Of a stretch of DNA of 9,525 nucleotides, positions 7,483 through 9,525 are shown piece by piece. The notes under the pieces are model-generated. The model searched no databases. It had not been told where the DNA came from and was given only the letters and a program-made list of their open reading frames with translations. Numbering within the stretch: the stretch's first letter is position 1; every line of letters begins with the position of its first letter. Origin of the DNA: Oxalobacteraceae bacterium UBA4003 (lineage in GTDB: Bacteria > Pseudomonadota > Gammaproteobacteria > Burkholderiales > Burkholderiaceae_D); NCBI GenBank assembly GCA_002384815.1, contig DGBN01000062.1:1-9525 (forward strand), in the 5' to 3' direction. Position numbers and translations under genes: made by a program.

Positions 7483-7514
7483 TAACGGCAGGCTTTTCCG
7501 GAACTTTAGGGTTC
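7483..7514. repeat. 32-nt direct repeat, copy 2
   Basis: Second copy of the repeat at 7407-7438, starting 76 nt downstream of it. It begins TAACGGCA and ends with the same 14-nt GAACTTTAGGGTTC dyad. The three differences all lie outside the dyad, which is what conservation of a binding site would look like. It is about 430 nt upstream of flhD and 290 nt upstream of the small plus-strand gene, so it could serve either direction. Confidence 0.75.
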
Positions 7515-7694
7515 GGATCGAAAATTTCTGATTATTTGCATATTTTCTGTTTCAAGTACTCCGGCCAGCCCGGTTTTGCCAGCGCGGCGCAACATGACAG
7601 AACAATACAGCTACCGCATTGGCAACCTGCATCAGGTCCGCCACCTGCCAAACATGTTGAATACGCATTTACACGCCGATACTCCGGACTGTCG

Positions 7695-7710
7695 CCTGCG
7701 CATACGCAGG
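7695..7710. repeat. Short hairpin CCTGCG-cata-CGCAGG
   Basis: A perfect 6-bp GC-rich inverted repeat with a 4-nt loop, followed on the plus strand by only three T residues. It is about 95 nt upstream of the small plus-strand gene. It could be a weak terminator or a leader hairpin; neither is well supported. Confidence 0.35.
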
Positions 7711-7744
7711 TTTCAGCATGAGGCGCTCATTCGATGCGTGAACT

Positions 7745-7752
7745 GCCGATAA
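7745..7752 (+). promoter_or_regulatory. GCCGATAA box (sigma28 -10-like) before the small gene
   Basis: A perfect match to the sigma28 (FliA) -10 consensus GCCGATAA, ending 52 nt before the ATG at 7805. The expected -35 position (7726-7733) reads CTCATTCG, a poor match to TAAAGTTT. The overlapping TAAAAT (7750-7755) could instead be a sigma70 -10, also with no clear -35. A perfect 8-mer is not unlikely by chance in a window this size. Confidence 0.25.
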
Positions 7753-7804
7753 AATCTGCTATTGTTAAGCCGGATATTCCATCATCAAGCTAAAGGAGAC
7801 TCTT

Positions 7805-8008
7805 ATGGATTTGGTAGAAAAATTCGATGCCAAAGGAAAAACAGGAGCGGCCTATCACGTGGAGGTTTACCAAACCCCCGTAGAAACTTCCGATGAAGGA
7901 AGTCCGGGTAGCAAAACCTACCAACTGGCAGATGGACGAGCGCTAGACCCCCTGTCCGATGCCAAATTCAAGATTGTGCAGACAGGAGAAAAAATTTATC
8001 GCGTCTAA
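7805..8008 (+). CDS. Small uncharacterised protein, 67 aa
   Basis: A short, soluble, charged protein with no cysteine, signal peptide or membrane segment. The start is well supported: AAAGGAGA lies just upstream of the ATG. The second half (KTYQLADGRALDPLSDAKFKIVQTGEKIYRV spans residues 37-67) has a repeating beta-type pattern ending TGEKIYRV. I recall similar small betaproteobacterial hypothetical proteins that end in a 'LADGR..., D..F.I..TGE..RV' pattern, but no function is known to me. It is the only convincing plus-strand gene in the window, transcribed away from flhD and ending before a strong terminator (8084-8113). A flagellar link is suggested only by a GCCGATAA box upstream. Confidence 0.8.
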   Translation: MDLVEKFDAKGKTGAAYHVEVYQTPVETSDEGSPGSKTYQLADGRALDPLSDAKFKIVQTGEKIYRV

Positions 8009-8046
8009 GCCTCAGACACCACTTGGTCTTTAAGCTGACTGATATG

Positions 8047-8065
8047 CATGGCAAAACCTGCCATG
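8047..8065. repeat. Stem-loop CATGGCA-AAACC-TGCCATG
   Basis: A perfect 7-bp stem with a 5-nt loop in the 3' region of the small plus-strand gene, 18 nt before the terminator hairpin. It lacks a T-run. It may stabilise the 3' end of the transcript or be incidental. Confidence 0.4.
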
Positions 8066-8083
8066 TTGATAGCCCGATGAATT

Positions 8084-8113
8084 GAAAAAGCCCGCAACAT
8101 TGCGGGCTTTTTC
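8084..8113. terminator. Bidirectional rho-independent terminator
   Basis: Arms of 14 nt, GAAAAAGCCCGCAA (8084-8097) and TTGCGGGCTTTTTC (8100-8113), are perfectly complementary around a minimal loop. A run of A precedes and a run of T follows the GC-rich stem, so it works in either direction. It lies between the converging small plus-strand gene and the minus-strand gene ending at 8153, and probably terminates both. Confidence 0.92.
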
Positions 8114-8152
8114 ATATGCAGAAGACAGGCGATGCCTCCTTCCATGTACGCT

Positions 8153-8638
8153 TCAGAAATACTGTTGCACAATCTCGCCGAATGCCGCTTCTGCAGACAT
8201 GCCCTGCTTCATCAGTGCGGTAACTTGCTGCGAGTAGGCGCGTATGCCTTCCGGCAGTTTCTGCATATTGTTTTTGAAATATTCATATTTCTGGACATCC
8301 AGCAAATCGCCCGCCCTGGCCGCCGCCGTGCCGCCACTGCCGACAACGCGCGTCTTGCGTACGGTGGCGCTGCCTGTCTTGACCATACCAATGCCTGCTA
8401 TCGTCTGTTCAATTTGCCCCACCGTCAGCATCACGGTGGCATTACCCACAGCAAATTCATGTTCTTCCGTACGCAGCAAATGATGATTGCCGTCGAATGC
8501 CATTTTTTTATCGAAGGTATTCACCACTCGATAATTCGGTCGCTGCCCCGGGCCACTCAGGGAAAACTGCACACGCTCACCGTAAGCCTTCATTTGCGTG
8601 ATCACGCCCTTCAGATAATCCGCTTCCAGCGTATCCAT
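8153..8638 (-). CDS. Conserved-looking protein of unknown function, 161 aa
   Basis: I do not recognise this protein. It is soluble, without signal peptide, membrane segment or cysteine. The N-terminal part (about 1-80) appears alpha/beta (ADYLKGVITQMKAYGERVQF; later EHEFAVGNATVMLTVGQIEQTI), followed by a basic Gly/Ala-rich stretch (VRKTRVVGSGGTAAARAG, about 93-110) and a helical C-terminus (KYEYFKNNMQKLPEGIRAYSQQ, then KQGMSAEAAFGEIVQQYF). The frame is open up to 8743, but that would start inside the tRNA terminator hairpin. ATG 8638, with GGAA upstream, is chosen. A TTG at 8674 with AAGG upstream would add 12 basic residues and cannot be excluded. It lies 86 nt after the tRNA-Ser terminator and ends before the shared terminator at 8084-8113. 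Confidence 0.75.
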   Translation of the reverse strand: MDTLEADYLKGVITQMKAYGERVQFSLSGPGQRPNYRVVNTFDKKMAFDGNHHLLRTEEHEFAVGNATVMLTVGQIEQTIAGIGMVKTGSATVRKTRVVGSGGTAAARAGDLLDVQKYEYFKNNMQKLPEGIRAYSQQVTALMKQGMSAEAAFGEIVQQYF

Positions 8639-8723
8639 GCTGCCATTCCAGCGCTTGCTTCTTTTCGTATTCAAAATGCCTTGTTCCAGTAAAAGTGACT
8701 TGATCCGATCTGAACAAAGAAAA

Positions 8724-8749
8724 AAGCCCTTGATTTTCATCAAGGGCTT
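8724..8749 (-). terminator. Rho-independent terminator of tRNA-Ser
   Basis: On the minus strand AAGCCCTTGAT (8739-8749) pairs with ATCAAGGGCTT (8724-8734) around the tetraloop GAAA (8735-8738). It is followed by a run of T residues. It lies about 10 nt after the tRNA 3' end, so it should end the tRNA transcript before the downstream gene. Confidence 0.92.
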
Positions 8750-8758
8750 CTAATCTTT

Positions 8759-8852
8759 TGGAGGAGGCGGTGGGAGTCGAACCCACGATACAGGTTTAAG
8801 CCCGTATGCTTCCTTAGCAGGGAAGTGCCTTCGACCACTCGGCCACGCCTCC
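8759..8852 (-). tRNA. serX-type tRNA-Ser(GCU): tRNA-Ser (anticodon GCU), CCA encoded
   Basis: A class II tRNA read on the minus strand. The acceptor 5' strand GGAGGCG (8846-8852) pairs with CGCCTCC (8763-8769), and CCA is encoded at 8759-8761. The anticodon loop CTGCTAA (8814-8820) carries GCT (8816-8818) in a perfect CTTCC/GGAAG stem. A long variable arm pairs ATAC/GTAT with inner GG/CC, and the T arm has the GTTCGA loop. These features identify serine, codons AGU/AGC. The discriminator (8762) reads U, whereas bacterial tRNA-Ser usually has G. It has its own promoter and terminator, and lies downstream of lysC. Confidence 0.97.
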
Positions 8853-8861
8853 ACATTACTT

Positions 8862-8887
8862 CAGTAGCGCCAAACTACCCGCTACTG
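8862..8887 (-). repeat. Stem-loop in the tRNA-Ser 5' leader
   Basis: CAGTAGCG (8880-8887 on the minus strand) and CGCTACTG (8862-8869) form a perfect 8-bp stem with a 10-nt loop. It lies between the promoter -10 and the mature tRNA 5' end, so it should form in the precursor leader that RNase P removes. It could also be remnant terminator structure for lysC, but no T-run follows. Confidence 0.55.
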
Positions 8888-8898
8888 CAAGGTTCAGT

Positions 8899-8927
8899 AT
8901 CATAACTTTTCAAACATGTCTGGTCAA
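8899..8927 (-). promoter_or_regulatory. sigma70 promoter of tRNA-Ser
   Basis: On the minus strand TTGACC (8922-8927) is followed, after exactly 17 nt, by TATGAT (8899-8904); both are 5/6 matches to the consensus. Transcription would start near 8892, about 40 nt before the mature tRNA. No GC-rich discriminator is evident just after the -10. Confidence 0.8.
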
Positions 8928-8952
8928 CCAAACTATGTCATCAAAATATGAC

Positions 8953-9525
8953 TTAATTGTTTTTTTCCAGATCAAAGGTTTTGTGCAATGCGCGCACTGC
9001 CAGTTCCATGTACTTCTCGTCAATCAAAACCGAAATCTTGATTTCCGAAGTAGAGATCATCTGGATGTTGATGCCCTCTTCCGACAAGGTGCGGAACATT
9101 TGTGATGCGATACCGACATGGCTGCGCATGCCTACGCCGACCACCGACACTTTCGACACCTTGGTGTCGCCCAGAATACTGGCGGCTCCGATATGTGCCT
9201 TGACGCTATCGTCGAGTACATCCACGGCCCTGGCGTAATCGGCGCGCGGCACGGTGAAGGTGAAATCCGTCTTGCCCTCAACCGACTGATTTTGAATAAT
9301 CATGTCGACTTCAATATTTGCGGCAGCGATCGGACCAAGAATCTGGTAAGCGATACCCGGACGATCCGGCACACCCAGAACGGTGATCTTCGCTTCATCG
9401 CGACTAAATGCAATACCGGTTATAGCGGCTTGTTCCATCTTTGTATCTTCCTCAAACGAAATCAGGGTGCCGGATTTTGCTTCTTCTTCCAGCGACATCA
9501 TGGGGTCGGTCAGCGACGACAATAC
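8953..9525 (-). CDS. lysC: Aspartokinase, C-terminal regulatory part (5' end beyond window)
   Basis: Aspartokinase phosphorylates aspartate, the first step to lysine, threonine, methionine and diaminopimelate. Only the last 190 codons are present; the kinase domain lies off the right edge. What is seen is the paired ACT regulatory region: a linker GTLISFEED, first ACT domain (AAITGIAFSRDEAKITVLGVPDRPG onward, spread over some 70 residues), the segment VDMIIQNQSVEGKTDFTFTV, and second ACT domain with VSVVGVGMRSHVGIASQMF and MISTSEIKISVLI. This arrangement is typical of lysine/threonine feedback-regulated beta-proteobacterial LysC. The protein ends FDLEKNN. The frame is open to the edge (the TTG at 9522 is internal). 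No clear terminator separates it from tRNA-Ser; only a weak 5-bp stem lies after the stop. Confidence 0.97.
   Translation of the reverse strand, partial: VLSSLTDPMMSLEEEAKSGTLISFEEDTKMEQAAITGIAFSRDEAKITVLGVPDRPGIAYQILGPIAAANIEVDMIIQNQSVEGKTDFTFTVPRADYARAVDVLDDSVKAHIGAASILGDTKVSKVSVVGVGMRSHVGIASQMFRTLSEEGINIQMISTSEIKISVLIDEKYMELAVRALHKTFDLEKNN

Larger units (their letters stand above)
7051..7804. promoter_or_regulatory. Long intergenic regulatory region between flhD and the divergent small gene
   Basis: This stretch of about 750 nt separates flhD (minus) from the small plus-strand gene and has no convincing gene. The flhD-proximal part (7051-7300) is of average composition and holds a 41-nt imperfect palindrome. 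The central part (about 7310-7560) is distinctly AT-rich, with small repeats and two 32-nt direct repeats. The distal part holds a short hairpin (7695-7710) and a GCCGATAA box. A weak flhD promoter candidate on the minus strand is TTGTAA (7295-7300) with TAAAAA (7273-7278), 16-nt spacer. If used, it would give an flhD leader of more than 200 nt that includes the palindrome, comparable to the long flhDC leader of E. coli. The promoter is a guess; the regulatory nature is inferred from position. Confidence 0.5.

Noticed and set aside
7407..7514. Possible minimal CRISPR array (two 32-nt repeats with a 44-nt spacer)
   Set aside because: Only two copies, three mismatches, no further repeats or cas genes, and the location is a promoter region.
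7479..7721. 80-aa plus-strand ORF in the flhD upstream region
   Set aside because: No Shine-Dalgarno, composition unlike a protein, and it runs through repeat copy 2 and the short hairpin.
8639..8743. Longer start for the unknown 161-aa protein at 8743
   Set aside because: That start lies within the tRNA-Ser terminator hairpin, so the transcript and its ribosome site would be broken up by it.
8937..8952. lysC terminator from GTCAT/ATGAC inverted repeat
   Set aside because: The stem is only 5 bp, AT-rich, and has no T-run after it.

Overview
The window looks like a chromosomal segment of a flagellated betaproteobacterium, most likely Burkholderiales and probably Oxalobacteraceae (Herminiimonas/Janthinobacterium-like). 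The evidence is the gene order flhD-flhC-(methyltransferase)-motA-motB-(CheZ-like)-cheY-cheA, a FlhDC master regulator of the enteric/betaproteobacterial type, and a lysC aspartokinase 3' end followed by tRNA-Ser(GCU). The assignment rests on protein similarity recalled from memory; no search was run.

Layout. Positions 1-7050 carry one long minus-strand flagellar/chemotaxis block. In transcription order (right to left) it holds flhD, flhC, a membrane-anchored SAM methyltransferase, motA, motB, a small CheZ-like protein, cheY and cheA. cheA runs off the left edge a few codons before its expected stop. Gaps within the block are 33-65 nt, except 209 nt before motA, where a separate promoter is possible. 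Positions 7051-7804 form a gene-poor region of about 750 nt upstream of flhD. It holds a 41-nt imperfect palindrome, an AT-rich island with small repeats, and two 29/32-identical direct repeats, each carrying a GAAC-N6-GTTC dyad. A small plus-strand gene of unknown function (7805-8008) converges on an uncharacterised minus-strand gene (8153-8638), with a bidirectional terminator between them. A complete tRNA-Ser(GCU) follows with its own sigma70-type promoter and terminator, then the 3' end of lysC at the right edge.

How the genes work together. FlhD and FlhC form the activator of flagellar class II genes. MotA and MotB form the proton-driven stator. CheA phosphorylates CheY, which signals to the motor. 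The protein between motB and cheY carries the FQDxTxQ signature of CheZ phosphatases and probably dephosphorylates a CheY. The least explained members are the FAM173-like membrane methyltransferase between flhC and motA, and the two QGYGFF motifs in the CheA linker.
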